Assembly (NCBI RefSeq): GCF_954871325.1
Contig: NC_088776.1
Coordinates: 13,702,052 to 13,766,051 of the forward strand
Length of the DNA: 64,000 bases
Origin: Gordionus sp. m RMFG-2023
Taxonomy: Eukaryota > Nematomorpha > Gordioida > Chordodea > Parachordodidae
Reading direction: 5' to 3'
Shown here: piece after piece, positions 1 through 12,747 of the stretch
How the letters are laid out: each line of letters begins with the position of its first letter
Numbering within the stretch: the stretch's first letter is position 1
The notes under the pieces: model-generated
The model's input: the letters and a program-made list of their open reading frames with translations, nothing else
What the model was told of the DNA's origin: nothing
Database searches by the model: none
Position numbers and translations under genes: made by a program

Positions 1-2394
1 ATAATCATTTATAGGATTATATATACTTTAATTTAGAAATGTTTAGAATAAATAACCTCAAAAATATCTTACGGGGAAAAAAATATAAATGTTATATAGC
101 TAGCAGGAAAGACCGGGTATTTTTATGAAATGGGAGATCTTGTAAGAACTCGGATTTTTATTCTAGAAATTTAAATCATATAATGCTTTACAAAAATTCT
201 GCATGTTATCCAAAATAAATTAAAATTATAGTCGCATATTCATTATATAATATTCCAATATATATAATCTACCTAATCTAATCTAAATATTACTTTCCTA
301 TCATCTTAATGTATTATAATTTAAGGAGATTATGTGGTCTAATAATGTTTGTTTTTCTTTTACATGCATTTTTTTTTTTGCAAATTCATTTTTCCAACCC
401 GATTAAATTTTATCCAGTCTCAATCGAATTAGATTGAGCCCGACCATTTTCAACTCGAAGTCTGTTTTAAAGAATTGTCAATTGATAGGTATAAACAAGG
501 CCTTTTTCGGAGGCTAAGGCTTAGCGACCGTGACTGAGCCATTTTAACTTTTAATATAGTATGAAATCTATATATAATTTAATAAATTTATTACTATATA
601 ATTTTGATCCATTTTCATCTAATAATATTTATTTTTTTTCTCAACCAAATTAGTTACAAATTTATCTTAAACGAAATTTGCATTTTAATTTGATAAATAA
701 TATAATTTACAAATATCTTTCAATGCATAGTTGAAAATATTAAATGTATACCTTTCTAACATAGTTTGTCAAAATAACAGATTCTGAATTACCTCTTATC
801 AAAATGTAGGTATATAATTCTTACTCATTCCAACCAAAATAGAGGGGAAATTTTTGAATCCATCCATCATTAAATAAAGCAGAAATTTTTGTTCCACCTG
901 TCAGCAAATAAAGGAGGAATTTATGATATCCAGCTATTCTCAGCGCTATCTTCTGGTAATTTTATACTTTTGGTAAAAAATTAGTTTGGAGAGTTTAATA
1001 TATGATTTCTTTTTTAAATAGCCACATCTCGTGATAACAACAACAACTCTGAGGTTAATATATACCCGGTCTCCTCCTATATTGCTTGCGATATAAGATT
1101 ATTTTTTCAATGTTAACATTAAATTGGTATATAATTTTAAATTTGGGCCGGGATTAAAAATAATAGGTTTAAAAACACAGGTAAGGCATAATAATTTTTC
1201 TTTAAACCCGAGTCGGGTCGATTTTACCAAAATTAATATACATATCAGTTGGAAAAGTGTTGAAAAATTATATAATAGATCATAACATTCATTTACTACT
1301 CAAATTTTAAATTTTCCATTTGAAACCATTTAAAGATAGCCACAATTATTTAAAATGACGAGATTTTAAAAATCCGGAGAATGATAAATATTTTTAGAAT
1401 TCGGGCCATGCTTAGATACTCCAGAGTCGGGATAAAGATACATTTTAAAAAATATATATTAGAGTCGGTTTTAAAAATTAATTTTTTAAAAAAATCCGAG
1501 CCAGCCAAAACAATATTATGCAGCCTGGATATTTTGTTCATGATGGCAGAAAGGTTTGGACCTCTTGCCAACAACACTATCTCTGATTTTTATTTAAAAA
1601 ATCAAATAAATTTGAATTAAATGATTATATTTCACATTTATTCTTTTTATAATTAAAAAAACTGTCTATTATCATATCTAGTTTATAAAAAAAACAAATT
1701 TGTTTTATTCAGAACAAATAATAGATCTAAAGAGCATGATCTTGATATTTCACCAACCAACTATGTCTTTATTGGCTAAAATCTATAGAATCTATATATA
1801 ATAGTATATATATATAAGAATTTTTTTTATATTTTTTTTAGAAATCATGTAATAAAATTTTTATGACGAATTCGGCGTGGGAATATTATGTGTATTAAAA
1901 AATAATGTTAAAATAATTTTTAAATTTTATTTAAAATAGATGTTAAATAAATATCTCAAATTTGTACTTTAAATGTTTTAATGGGTCTATATTAAATTTT
2001 AAATTAAATTTTATTTGTATATTTTATCTATTTTTTTTAATTTATTATAAATTCAATTTATTTAAAGTTGTTCTTTTTGCTACCACACCATAAATATATT
2101 AATTTTTAGTATATATAGCGGCCATGAGGGTTGACTAGTACTGGCTAATCCCCTTTAACTTCTTATCTCTTGATTTTTTTAAAAATTTAACAAATATAAG
2201 AAAATGTTTTTAGTACTTTGCTGAACCAAAATAGCATTCTACATTTTTTCTTATTTAGTAAAGAATTTATGCATTCAAAACTAATATTTTATGTGGATAG
2301 AATCCAAATTTTAAGCTATATTCACAAAAATATCCGAATTTAAATGATTTATTGTGAACTTTTTAGACACCTATGATAAATATAGATAGGCACT
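1..2394. other. gene-poor AT-rich stretch
   Basis: No supported gene. The open frames here are short and of low complexity. Around 1140-1215 there is a pair of GC-rich patches (GGGCCGGG and CCCGAGTCGGG) separated by AT-rich sequence. This is the style of the decayed hAT-type short elements seen elsewhere in the window, but no clean ends or target duplication could be found. A short open stretch near 908-950 ends at a GT but has no recognisable homology. Confidence 0.5.
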
Positions 2395-4099
2395 TAGAGG
2401 TCTGCAAATTGATTTTTTCACAACCCGAGCCAGAATTAAAATTTTTCAACCCTGCTCGAGTCCGACCCAAACTTGAATAAATTTTTTAAATTTGATTGTG
2501 AATATTATAATACCCAAAAAACAATTAAAAATTATGTGTTACCTTATATAAAAGTTTATAATATAACATAATATAATCAATATTTATATTTATTTAAATT
2601 AGAAACATATACCTTTTATTCAGTTTAAATATTAAAAATATAAATACAATAGAATTTAAAAATTATTGCGATTGTATAAAAATAATTTGCATGATATATT
2701 GAACATATTATAAAGATATAACAATAACATTAACAAATCAATATAATCACACACAGGGATGCAACCCGGCAAAATTTTTGTCGGTTCGGGTTCAGTTTAA
2801 GGTAAAAAAATAGGAGGGTTCGGTTCGGGTTCGGTTCAGGGATTGAGTTTTGGTTCCGGGTTTAGCTCAGGTTTAAGAATTTTGAATTGATAAAATTAAT
2901 ATTAATTCTATATTTAAATCATAATTAAAAAACTAGACATAAATTTGGTATAAAAAATAAATTTTTTATTTTATTTATAGGCAAAATATAGTTAAAAATA
3001 CAAAAGTTTACAAAAACTGCCCTACATCTTTGTTGAACAATTTTTAAATTAAATTTTGAAATTAACAATATCCAATACAATAATTTTACTTTGACTTGTT
3101 CATTTTCATTTTCGTCCAATTAATAATCTTTGAGAATAAGTTAAAATTAAAAATAAATGGCGTAAATGAATTTAATTGTTTAAAATTTATTAACACTCCA
3201 ATAGGAATCTTTAAGAATAAATTAAAAGAATTTTAAAAATGGTTTAAATGAATTAAGTTGTTTAAAATTTATTAACACTTCTCTTTATTGGAAACTTGAA
3301 AATATTGTATAATCTTTATTAATATTTGTATTTTCAATTATTCAAATATCTTAATATATCATTTTGAACAATACATTGAACTAGGTTGAGCCCAGGTCAA
3401 ATAAAATTCCCGGGTTCGGTTAGGGGTTTTGAAAGTCTTATAAACGGGGTTTAGGTTTGGTTCGGTTTCAGATTTTTCCAAAAACCTGGGTTTTCTTGTC
3501 CGGGTTCTGATTCGGTTCGAATCTTTGGTATCACATAGTGAATAACTGTGTATAAATAATGAGGAGTCGAGTTTATCATGCTTTAAACAAGTCCTCCTAT
3601 TTTGAAAGGCTCTATCAGCTGCTCAAAACGCTCTTAAACCGCTAGCCAAGAAGGGATAGTCAGAAATTTAAGAACCAAAACACTTAAATTGGGAAAGTCG
3701 ATTTGATAAGTCTTTCTCCAAATTAAGACTGGATAAACGATTTTAAATATTATAAATTTGAAGCATTTAATTAAATAGATACCAGATAAATATATTTTAA
3801 TTAGTTTGATAGAATATGATGTAAATAAAGTAATAAAAATATAATAACAAAATAGTTTGGTAAACGGATGTTATGTAAAATAATAATTGAATATGACATG
3901 CTATTCTGATTGACATTTTATAATTTTGTTAGATAAAAAATGACATGTTATTCTAATAGTCATTATGAATTTAAAATTATTATTTAGGATATTTATATTA
4001 TTTATAGGGTCGGGTCAGACACCTCTTATAACCCGCTGAACCCGAGCCCGAAAATAAAAGTCTTTGGGTCGGGCTGCGGATAGCCCGTGCACACCTCTT
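2395..4099. mobile_element. hAT-type non-autonomous element with a nested repeat
   Basis: The left end reads TAGAGGTCTGCA and the right end is its approximate inverse (TGCACACCTCT). The 8 bp outside each end are similar (TAGGCACT and TAGGCATA, 6 of 8 equal), as expected for an old hAT target duplication. Both ends carry GC-rich patches (CCCGAGCC; GGGTCGGGCTGCGG), while the middle is AT-rich and has no transposase reading frame. A second GGTTCGG-rich repeat (about 2756-3530) sits inside it. I infer an old, degenerate, non-autonomous hAT copy. The family is recognised by the TAGAGGTSTGCA end shared with 20930-21424 and 48952-49402. Confidence 0.55.
2756..3530. repeat. GGTTCGG-rich repeat nested in the hAT-type element
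   Basis: This stretch starts with CAGGGATGCAACCCGG and is rich in GGTTCGGGTT near its left end. GGGTTCGGTT, GGTTTGGTTCGG and GATTCGGTTCGAATC recur near its right end. The CAGGGATG start is a common hAT end, but the right end does not match it well and no target duplication is clear. It interrupts the surrounding 2395-4099 element, so it is likely the younger insertion. The limits are approximate. Confidence 0.35.
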
Positions 4100-4107
4100 T
4101 AGGCATA

Positions 4108-5048
4108 TAATGACTGGCCGTATATGTTAAATGACTATATAGAATATCTGATTTAATTCAGATTATACTATAGGTTATTTTTAGTATTTATAAATAGTAT
4201 TATAAGTTTTGCCAGAGGCTCAATTCTAATATAGGTTCATCTCAAGCTCGAGTTCAAATAAAAATAACGGTTTAGGGATAAGGTTTGGTTTAGAAAAGTC
4301 TGTGAATTAATTTATATTTCTATAGTCATAAATTGTTTAAATAAAATAGTATGGCCAGATAACACTAGGGTCAGTGAAACAAAACCACGTTGGAATTAAC
4401 GGGCTAGCAACTTTCAATGGAGAATTGATTTTCATTTTATTCTATAGATTACTAACCAGGGACTTCTACTAAGGTGGGAGGGGGGAAGGTATGATGCAAG
4501 GTTGGCATTAAAATTGGTGGGTGAGGAATTATGAAGATGGTAACGTCATTTAAATACAGTTGGGTAGTTTGATTAAGATTTCTTCCTTGCTATTTTTGAT
4601 TTTCTAATTGAGAAGGGTAAGGGTGAGGGGTTAAGAGAATTCAACTATTTAATGCCTGGAGTGGGGTCTTATTTTCTGGGTTACATAATATAATTAAATT
4701 AGTTTGAAGAAAAGTGATCCATAAACTTTTCTGCACGAGTAAAAACAAATCCAATTGTCCTCATTCTCCCCTAGTGTTCTGATCTAAATAATGAGAGCTG
4801 TGAACCATAGATGTCACGGGCACTTATGCAAGTTAGAGATAAATATTTTTGGTTTTGCCGATGGGGGGGGGGGGGTGGGGGGGGGGATTTAAGATATATT
4901 TTTGCTGCAAACTCGTTTAAAAAGGTTTAGGTTTAAATTCGACTTTGGGTTTGGTTCTTTGTTTACTTACTGTATTGTATTGATCATAAAAAATTTATCA
5001 AATATTAAAATAATACAATTTTAAAAAATTATACTTTGATTAAACTTT
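4108..5048. other. intergenic, with a long G tract
   Basis: No gene seen. It contains G-rich unique-looking sequence around 4440-4690 and a near-pure G tract at 4863-4886 (13 G, one T, 10 G), which is striking in such AT-rich DNA. There is no coding signal on either strand. Confidence 0.5.
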
Positions 5049-5196
5049 ACAAAATCCTGGTAGTTAAAAATTAAAGTGGAAATTTTTGCACAATAGAAGA
5101 GGAAATCTCATCACAGCTTAATACAAAATTCTGGTAGTTAAAAATTAAAGTGGAAATTTTTGCACAATAGAAGAGGAATTCTCATCACAGCTTAAT
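5049..5196. repeat. 74-bp tandem duplication
   Basis: Two adjacent copies of a 74-bp unit (5049-5122 and 5123-5196) start at ACAAAATYCTGGTAG and end at CACAGCTTAAT. They differ at only a few positions, so the duplication is recent. No reading frame runs through it and it seems unconnected to a gene. Confidence 0.85.
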
Positions 5197-8100
5197 CGAA
5201 GTCATGTAGCTATACCTCTCCAGTAGCGAGTAAGAAGAGATCTAAATTAAAACTAAAAGTTGTTTTCTAGCCTTTCATAATCTAGATGAGATGCGGTTGA
5301 GAAAGGAATTTTATTTTCTTTGGAATAGAAGTGACTGTTAGCATTCTGTTTATTTGATGGAACTAGAGTATGTGCTCTTAGGAGGCTTCTGCTTTATATA
5401 TCAAAGAGTGAGGTATGAGATCAATAAATATAATATGTAGTCACAGAATGTCACAAAATTTAGCGATTAAAATCTAGAATGCGGATATAACAGGCACAAT
5501 TTGAATTAAAAATGTTTTAAAAATATTTGAACGCACATAATAAATTAATGTCAATCAGAAACCCGCAGGCCCGACCCCGGTTAAAACCAGATATTTTAAA
5601 TCGCCATTATTAGCTATAAAAATTAAAAATATAATATAATATATTTTTAAAATATCCGACGAACAGCGATGGAAAATTAAAACAACAAAATCTGGGTCAG
5701 GCCGTGCAAATGGTACCTCTGTAAACCTCTGATATCTATTGATTATAATTTATTAAAAATTTATATGTATCATTTGAGGTGCCATATAGTAAACGTATTA
5801 CAATTACAAACTAACGATTACAATTAGTAAGTAACGGCGTTACTATTAAAAGGCATGTAATGACTTAAGATAATTTTTACTTTTTTTATGATATTATAAT
5901 TTTTTTTAAATTATATTTTAAAAAACAAACCCCAAACCAAATTTTTAAAGTAAATTATATGCATATCAATTATGAGTCTAATCTTTATCCTGTTAAACAA
6001 AGTTATAAATTTCAAGAGAACATAAAGATGTGGAAATTAATTATGTTAATGTTTTTGTATATTTTTAGTTGCGCATAATACATATTTTTTACATTTATGA
6101 TTTAGATATTATTGTGAAAATTTTCTTATATCCTTCGGGTTTCTAAAAATATTTCTGCAAAGAATCTAATTTCTTTATTTGCCGTTGATACTAGTGTATC
6201 TAGTGCAGCAAAAATACTTTATTCTTTATATTTAATTAAATTATAATTGTTTAAATCCCCTTCTAGAATTAGCTGTCTCTAATTTTATAAAAAATTTTAC
6301 TGGCATTAATCACTTTAAGGGCTTTATTATGATTTATAGTTTATATAGCGCAAGCAAATCTATCGAAAATCAAAAAAATATATTTTGATCTGTTGCTCAG
6401 GATTAATGACTTGATGTACTATTGATATCGATCAGTCTTCGAACTTTATATAAAATAATTAACGTCTTTATATTCATTTAAAAAATTTAACTCTATCTAG
6501 CGAAAGATAAAAATTATGAGTTTATTAGATTATAAAATTGTAAAATATTATCAGATCTAGCTAGCTCTGATGTATAAAATTCTATTTAAATTATTCAATC
6601 TACTAGGGTTATATTAATAGCTTGATGTGCTCAGGGTTGAAAAATCAATAAAGAAAATTATTTATGCTTAGTAGTCGTATATGCCAAATGGTTCTAAATC
6701 TCGTTTATAATATATAAATTAATGTTTGATTAATATTTAAAGTAAACATATCAGAATAGATCAACGCGCTAGGACAAAAGATAAATTTGTATTAAGAATG
6801 TTGAAGGAAAACAGGAGTCAACAGTATGTAAAAATATAATAGGATATTTAGAAAATTGAACTTTTAAATGTTCTATACTGAACGTAAGTAATCACATCTA
6901 CTTGCCTATCATATCTGATATGAAATATCTAGATAAAGATGCTTCCCACCAAACCCTTACAAGTATAATATCCTTTGGGATTTTTACATTTAATCGGCTA
7001 TAACATTCTTCATAAGATATTAGATATAAATTATATGATTAAATATTTAGAATAAATTGAAACAAATTGTGTTTTTTTAAAATATAGGGCACTTCTATCA
7101 AAAGTGGAGATATGAAGCGATCTTAATTAAAAGAAGGGGGATAGAAAAATGGCGGGAGTATGGTTTTGCTAATTAGAATTTCCTTTGTTAATTTTAACTT
7201 TCTTTTTTTTGTTGCTAATTATTTTTATTTCCTATTTTTCGTTAGTCTTTATTTTGTAGGGGTTAGGAGAAGATAGGGGGTAAAAGGTGGGTAGGGGTAA
7301 TGGCCTCATAAATATAGAGGGTATAGAAGTGTCTGTTGGAGTTTAATTATCTTAATAACTCCATCAATTGCCTCAAACTTTTTTTTGTGTTCTGAGTACA
7401 TATAAGCAACTTCTTCAAACAAATCTGTTTCTTTGTAAACCAATTAGATTTTGAAATATTGAGGTCTTTTTATTATAAACGATTAAATGTGAATTTTACT
7501 TTTAAAGGGATAACAGATAATCTCAACTTTCTTTTGCGGAAGTCATTTCTACAAAATATTTTCAATATTTAATAATTATTTTGAAAAAAGAATAGACACG
7601 CTAAAATGTTGTACGAATTAAATATTTTAAAAAATTAATGTGAATGATGATTTTATAATATAGTAATTATAATATTTATAGAAAAATAGCAAGGGCATCA
7701 CTAACTATCCTTTAATATCTCATTTAGCTCTAATTTTTTTAATTGCAAATGACTCTTTTTTTAGAATTTAAATTAAAATAATATCATTTTGCCTAAAGGC
7801 AATTGATTATTTCTAAGTGGGTGTCCAGATTCTTGACTATCAATAGCCATATGTGTTTGGAGTGATATCAGGCAGGTCATAACAATTATTTTTGATTAAA
7901 ATGTATACTTTAATTTACTAAGCAACAGTGTTATATACCTTTATATTAGCAAAAAAATTGGCCAGAAAATTTGAGATGACTGTGCAACTGACTACCGATC
8001 TTTTTATTAAAAATCAGAAGGTAGTACTAGCTAAACTTATAACAAAGCTTTTCTATTTTATATATATTCTTAATATTATATAAAATAACATACTATGTCC

Positions 8101-8252
8101 TCATGAAACCTATATCTATTTAAAATGCCATTAATAATAATTATTTTATTTTAAAATAAAATAAAATAAAATCTAAATAATCTTATTTTTGAAAGCGATC
8201 ATATGTTATTAAAACTAAATATACGATCATTCATTTATAATATGAGAGGTAT
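5197..8252. other. gene-poor stretch upstream of the ferredoxin gene
   Basis: No gene supported. A decayed GC-patch element may lie at about 5490-5735 (GCCCGACCCCGG near one end, GGGTCAGGCCGTGC near the other). A possible short inverted-repeat element lies at 7088-7334, with GCACTTCTAT at the left and ATAGAAGTGT at the right, but no target duplication was found. The last ~100 bp before 8253 are AT-rich and hold the ferredoxin promoter by position only. I see no convincing TATA box, because the background is nearly all A and T. Confidence 0.4.
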
Positions 8253-8256
8253 ATGA
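8242..8256 (+). promoter_or_regulatory. four-codon upstream ORF overlapping the ferredoxin start
   Basis: An ATG at 8242 opens a frame of only four codons whose stop TGA (8254-8256) overlaps the ferredoxin ATG (8253-8255), giving the ATGA arrangement. This is seen directly. If the transcript starts upstream of 8242, ribosomes would have to reinitiate or leak past this ATG to make ferredoxin, which could lower its translation. Whether the mRNA includes it is unknown. Confidence 0.5.
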
Positions 8257-8720
8257 GCAGCAAATTTTTGACATTAGTTCAACGATTAACTAAACGTTAT
8301 ATTCATTCTTCGCAATCATTATTATCCGGTGAATATGAATATCAAGATCCTAAATCTCCTAACGATATTGTAAATGTTACCTTTATAGACAAGGAAGGGA
8401 AATCTTATCAAGTTAAAGGAAAAATTGGTGATAATTTGATGTATTTAGCACATCGTTATAAAATTGAAATAGAAGGAGCATGTGAAGCATCACTTGCTTG
8501 CTCAACATGTCATGTTTATGTTAAACAAAATTTTTATGATAAATTACCACCTCCAAAAGATGAAGAGGAAGATATGCTTGATTTAGCTGCATTTTTAAAA
8601 TCAAACTCTAGATTAAGTTGTCAAATTATATTAGATAAAAGTCTAGATGGACTTGTTGTTACATTGCCTGCTGCTACAAGAAATTTTTATGTGGATGGAC
8701 ACACACCTCAACCTCATTAG
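8253..8720 (+). CDS. FDX2: mitochondrial [2Fe-2S] ferredoxin, FDX2/adrenodoxin type
   Basis: This 155-aa protein carries electrons from ferredoxin reductase in the mitochondrial matrix; FDX2-type proteins serve Fe-S cluster assembly. Residues 1-25 are basic and hydroxylated with no acid (TLVQRLTKRYIHSSQ), a typical import sequence. The plant/vertebrate-type ferredoxin fold runs from about 38 to 140. All four cluster ligands are present in the family spacing: C77, C83, C86 (GACEASLACSTC) and C123 (RLSCQI). The C-terminus TRNFYVDGHTPQPH matches the FDX2 tail and not the FDX1 tail. The whole gene is one exon. The 8253 ATG is chosen because it directly precedes the targeting peptide; the ATG at 8242 is out of frame. 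Length fits a mature ferredoxin with a presequence. FDX2 identity is firm from the tail, from memory of the family. Confidence 0.95.
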   Translation: MSSKFLTLVQRLTKRYIHSSQSLLSGEYEYQDPKSPNDIVNVTFIDKEGKSYQVKGKIGDNLMYLAHRYKIEIEGACEASLACSTCHVYVKQNFYDKLPPPKDEEEDMLDLAAFLKSNSRLSCQIILDKSLDGLVVTLPAATRNFYVDGHTPQPH

Positions 8721-8827
8721 TCTATTTATTTTTATTGTTAACAATTTGCTGTAAAATATTTTTTAATGCTCTTATAAATAATTGTGCATATTGTATTATT
8801 TTATTTCAAAAAAAAAATAGATCTTGT

Positions 8828-8833
8828 AATAAA
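8828..8833 (+). terminator. possible poly(A) signal of the ferredoxin gene
   Basis: An AATAAA hexamer lies 108 bp after the TAG stop, in the correct strand and distance range. In this AT-rich sequence such hexamers occur often by chance, so the assignment rests only on position. Confidence 0.3.
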
Positions 8834-9639
8834 ATCTACATGTATTTAAAATTTAATGCATTAACATTAAAAATAATTTTATAATAATATGCAATTTAAT
8901 AATTTGCAGGGGTCAAAGGGTTACTCAAGAGGTAGATGGAGTGTTTTTTTTCCCTTTAGTTTTAATTGCATATATCTCTTGCAGATTTCAAGCTAAAATA
9001 TTGCACACACATTTTCGCAACATCTAAAGAACTTATCTAAAATATAATTTCAATTGTGATAACAAAAATATTATGATTTCTTTGAAAGTAAGGATTTTTT
9101 ACTAAAGATTTATTTTAATATCCAACCATAATAAAACTTGAAATATTTATAGTATAAAAATTTTAAAAGATGGAAAGTACCCCCTTCCCCAGATTTATAT
9201 GGCTAATATTTGACTCTCAGGACTCTGGTCAAATTAATTGACCAAATCCAATGTATTTCATTATAGCTGGAGAAAATCACATCAAGGAACAGTTTTATTT
9301 AAAATCCATATCCATGACATTCTATTATACCATTTATAGAAAATTCTCTTCGAAGGTACTTTTCTAAATTAATTTGTAAGAAATTTATGAGGTTAAAAAA
9401 ATAAATATTACAAATTATTATATTTTAATATATTCAACATATTTTTTTTGATTATTTATAAAATTAATTAAATACAAATACAAACAATATTAAATTAAAA
9501 ATAAATTTATAAAAAAAAACAAATAAGAATATTATATATAAAAAATATATATATAGTTTATAAAGAAAAACATTAAAAAGAACTAAAAAAGTATATTAAA
9601 AATGCACATATTACCCTAGAGAAGAGTAGAGGTAAAATC
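8834..9639. other. AT-rich intergenic
   Basis: No gene or structured repeat seen. It is dominated by poly-A/T and AT microsatellite-like runs near 9410-9600. Confidence 0.5.
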
Positions 9640-11190
9640 CTTCATTTGGGTCTCATTTTTCCGTATGGTTTTAATCAAATTGGGAACCTCACTTCCAAAC
9701 ATGCCTAAGGTATTGGTAACGCTTAGTATGAACATAGTGATGGTGAGGCCAGCATATTAGATTTTTTAAAATGATTTCTGCCTTTTTGATGGCAGAAAAT
9801 GTTGGATTTTGCTGTAAAATCGACATATAGTCCCAAGCCAGCGGAAGTCCGTTAGTCCAGAGGATGAGAGGTATACCATCAGAGTGAATGGCGTTTTCAT
9901 TTGGAAGGCCCACTTGTTTGAGGGTGGATGGAATATTAATTTCTGAGGGCAGCTAGGAGGAAGTTTTTGATGGATTTATGGGATTGTCGTCCGAGGGAGA
10001 ACTTGCAGTGCAAGGGCTTTTGATTCGATGGGTTGGCCACAATTGATACGATACAAATGGGGGGGGGGGGGGGGTACTACAGCTTTACAGGCGAACGGCT
10101 ATAGATTTATGTAGCTGTTCACCAGTCATAAGGAGGCCAAGATTGGAACTTGGGATGGCTTCCAACCATTCATATCTGAGTTTGCAGTATTATGTTATTG
10201 GATTTTCCTCAAAAGGCCTGTTCGAAATGATGTATTCAAAGGAACAGGTGATTAAATGAGAATCCCAGTTTTTTTTGAATGCTGGAGGCAGGACGACAGA
10301 TGGTGGACAAGCTGTTGCTGTCCCAAAAGGTAAAGGCATGGGATAAATCAGGATCTATCGGAGTAGATACATTATTGATGATAATTTGAACAGCTAGGCG
10401 AGATGTGATGGCTGAAGGGAAAATTGTAGCAGGGATCAGATAACCATACCATCTCACTTTCAGGGAAGGAAGGCCTGAAGCTAGGATGAATCGGAAAATT
10501 TTATGTTCAATATATTTTCGAGGAGTCCCTTAATTTGGATTTCATGAGAAACTAGCAAATCACTTCATTTGAAGATCGGTGAGGATCTCAGAGCATAGAG
10601 GATTTTGGGTATATTAAAGTAGTTTAAGATTGATGAATGAGCAGGTAGGTAATTAAAAAATATGTTTAATTTAGATAAATTGTTAAGGGATTTGTTTAAA
10701 TTGATTGCCTTTCACCCCCATCGGTGATCCGAGATGTGTTATCACATCTATAACATGGTATGCAATGTCTAAAGGAATGGATGTAAGATTTCGGAAGCAA
10801 ATCTCACATTTGAGGAGATTAAGTGATAGTCTTGTAATATGTGAAAGATCCTCTATGATGGGTGGAAGGTAAGGGTGGAAGATTGAATTTCTTAGATTAT
10901 TTTGTGGATACCATTGCAAAAGAGGGTAGGGCCTAAGTTGACTCCCTGTTAACTATTATTGTATTTTAGGAATGTAGAGCTTGAATAGCTGTGGAGAATA
11001 TATGATGAATATTCAGGATATTTGTTGTAAAACAAAGGAAAGAAGTGTATATTTTTGTATTGAAGGCATTATTAAAATCAAGTTTTAAAACAACGTCATC
11101 AGGAATGCTATTTGAGATAGTTATACGGGCAAGATCCGATATGCGTCTCCGGGCAGTGTCTACATGGCAGAAAATTTGATGTAGGCAAAC
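9640..11190 (-). mobile_element. LINE-like reverse-transcriptase element, 5'-truncated relic
   Basis: On the minus strand, pieces of one polyprotein follow in order from 11190 to 9640: a piece with VLKLDFNNAFN (reverse transcriptase core), then HLGSPMGVKGNQFKQ, a stretch ending RWYGYLIPATIFPSAITS, and last GLPNENAIHSDGIPLILW, LPLAWDYM and HHYVHTKRYQYL. This order (RT core, YLG-type segment, C-terminal 'SDGKRPDG...W..G..L.WD' block) is that of a known family of LINE-like retroelement proteins in animals. The reading frame is broken many times by stops and shifts, and the 5' part is missing, so it is not active. The sequence at 16960-18900 is a second copy on the other strand. A 16-base G run (10059-10074) interrupts it. 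The clade name could not be settled. Confidence 0.75.
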
Positions 11191-11199
11191 CCCCTACAT

Positions 11200-12367
11200 A
11201 ATCTACCCCTACCTTCCTAAATAAATTCTGCAGTCTTCGGCAGCGATATTCGCCAAACCACTATGCTATAGTGATATTAATAAAAAGAATCTTATGATAA
11301 GCTACCATTTATCATCTACAACAAATATTTATCTTTCAGGTCTATTTAGGAGAAAAAAATTTAATTCTCTAATTCTTGCTAATAATAAACCGGCAATTGA
11401 AAAGCTGTTTTGGCCACTCCATTGGGATTAATCATTGAATGAGAAGAAAATATAATCTTGGAATCTTCAATAACTTTGAATGTTTGCTAATTATTAAATA
11501 AAGAATATAGTTAAAATTTGTTTACCTATCAAAAATCTTATTTTTAATAATAATATTTAAAGTATTTTGTTAAAATATTAAATTATTTATTATATACTTA
11601 CTGAAGTTTATTATTAAGATTAATCATATATCTTAACCTCTATACTTTTAGAAATTAACAATTAAAAATAATATTAATAGTTTACATATGAAATTGTAAA
11701 ATAAAATTAATAAAAATTAAAAAGGCTTCAAATTCAAAAAGAAAAAATTTATAATTTTTTATTATTTGTTAATAGACATATCTCTTTTTAATGGACATTT
11801 GTCAGAATAAAATCAACGATAAACATCATAATCATATCAATTATTGAATTTAAAAAGAATATAATTCAAGTCAAAAACTACCCCTTAAAAATCAATACTT
11901 ACCTTGTCAAAAAATATCTACTCCCCAAAAATCCCTTCTACCCACTCCAGCTATGTAGACATTGCCTCCGAGAACGCCAAACCCTAATTGCAGTGGCGAC
12001 AGGAATGAGGAAAGAATTTCCTTGATTCGTGAAGCAGTTATTTTAAACGCAGTTCTACGAAAGAAAGACCCTACTGCGATTGGGCGTATACCTTAATCCT
12101 TTTTTAAAAATCTATTAGACCGACACCAAAAAGGATAGGAATTACGGGTGCTGGAAGAGGCTCATAGAGAATTATATTTAATAGTCTGGTAAGATTCTGT
12201 AAAAAAGCTTTACATGAAACATTGGGTTTCAAAATATCTTGTAAGAAGATAGCTCGATTGCCATCAAGGCATCCAGAAGGTCCATTTTTTAAAAGATCTA
12301 AGAGCTCTAATTGTCTCGTTGTTGGGAGATAAGGAATTCAGAAGTTATAGCACGAAGAGCTGAGTTT
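11200..12367. other. intergenic, no gene seen
   Basis: Mostly AT-rich filler. A less AT-rich patch at about 11940-12350 has no frame with recognisable homology on either strand. It may be the remnant of the 5' part of a transposon. Confidence 0.4.
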
Positions 12368-12375
12368 ATGTTAAG

Positions 12376-12739
12376 CAGAGGCCTTCATGGGCCGGACTTG
12401 GGTTTTAAAAAAAACTTTTTAATGTGCTTGGACCTAAAATTATTAAATTTAGATTATTTAAAACAGTTGCTAATTTAATGAAATATTGACTTTTTTTCTT
12501 CTAATATTAAATTTCAGTATTGTAAACAAAATGATTGCCTAAATATATTTAATATTGTTAATTTTCATTAAATAAAAAAATTTAAATTTTTGTATATGGG
12601 CTGGGATTTTTGTGAAACTTATTATGGGTTTGGACGGGGCTTAAAAATTTTTTTTAACATTAAATATGGGCTTGGGCCAAAAAAAAATTTACTGCTGGCT
12701 TGGGCGGGGCTTGGTCAAAAAGGCCCATGAAGGTCTCTG
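12376..12739. mobile_element. 364-bp MITE of hAT type with perfect 8-bp target duplication
   Basis: The ends are inverted copies: CAGAGGCCTTCATGGGCC at the left, and at the right GGCCCATGAAGGTCTCTG, whose reverse complement is CAGAGACCTTCATGGGCC. The 8 bp ATGTTAAG lie directly on both sides (12368-12375 and 12740-12747). An 8-bp duplication with CAG-type ends is the signature of hAT transposition. There is no coding capacity, so the element was moved by another element's transposase. The perfect target duplication suggests a fairly recent insertion. Confidence 0.9.
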
Positions 12740-12747
12740 ATGTTAAG

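Noticed and set aside
7158-7181. Short ATGGCGGGAG open frame as a coding start
   Set aside because: It stops after seven codons and no donor site or continuing exon was found.
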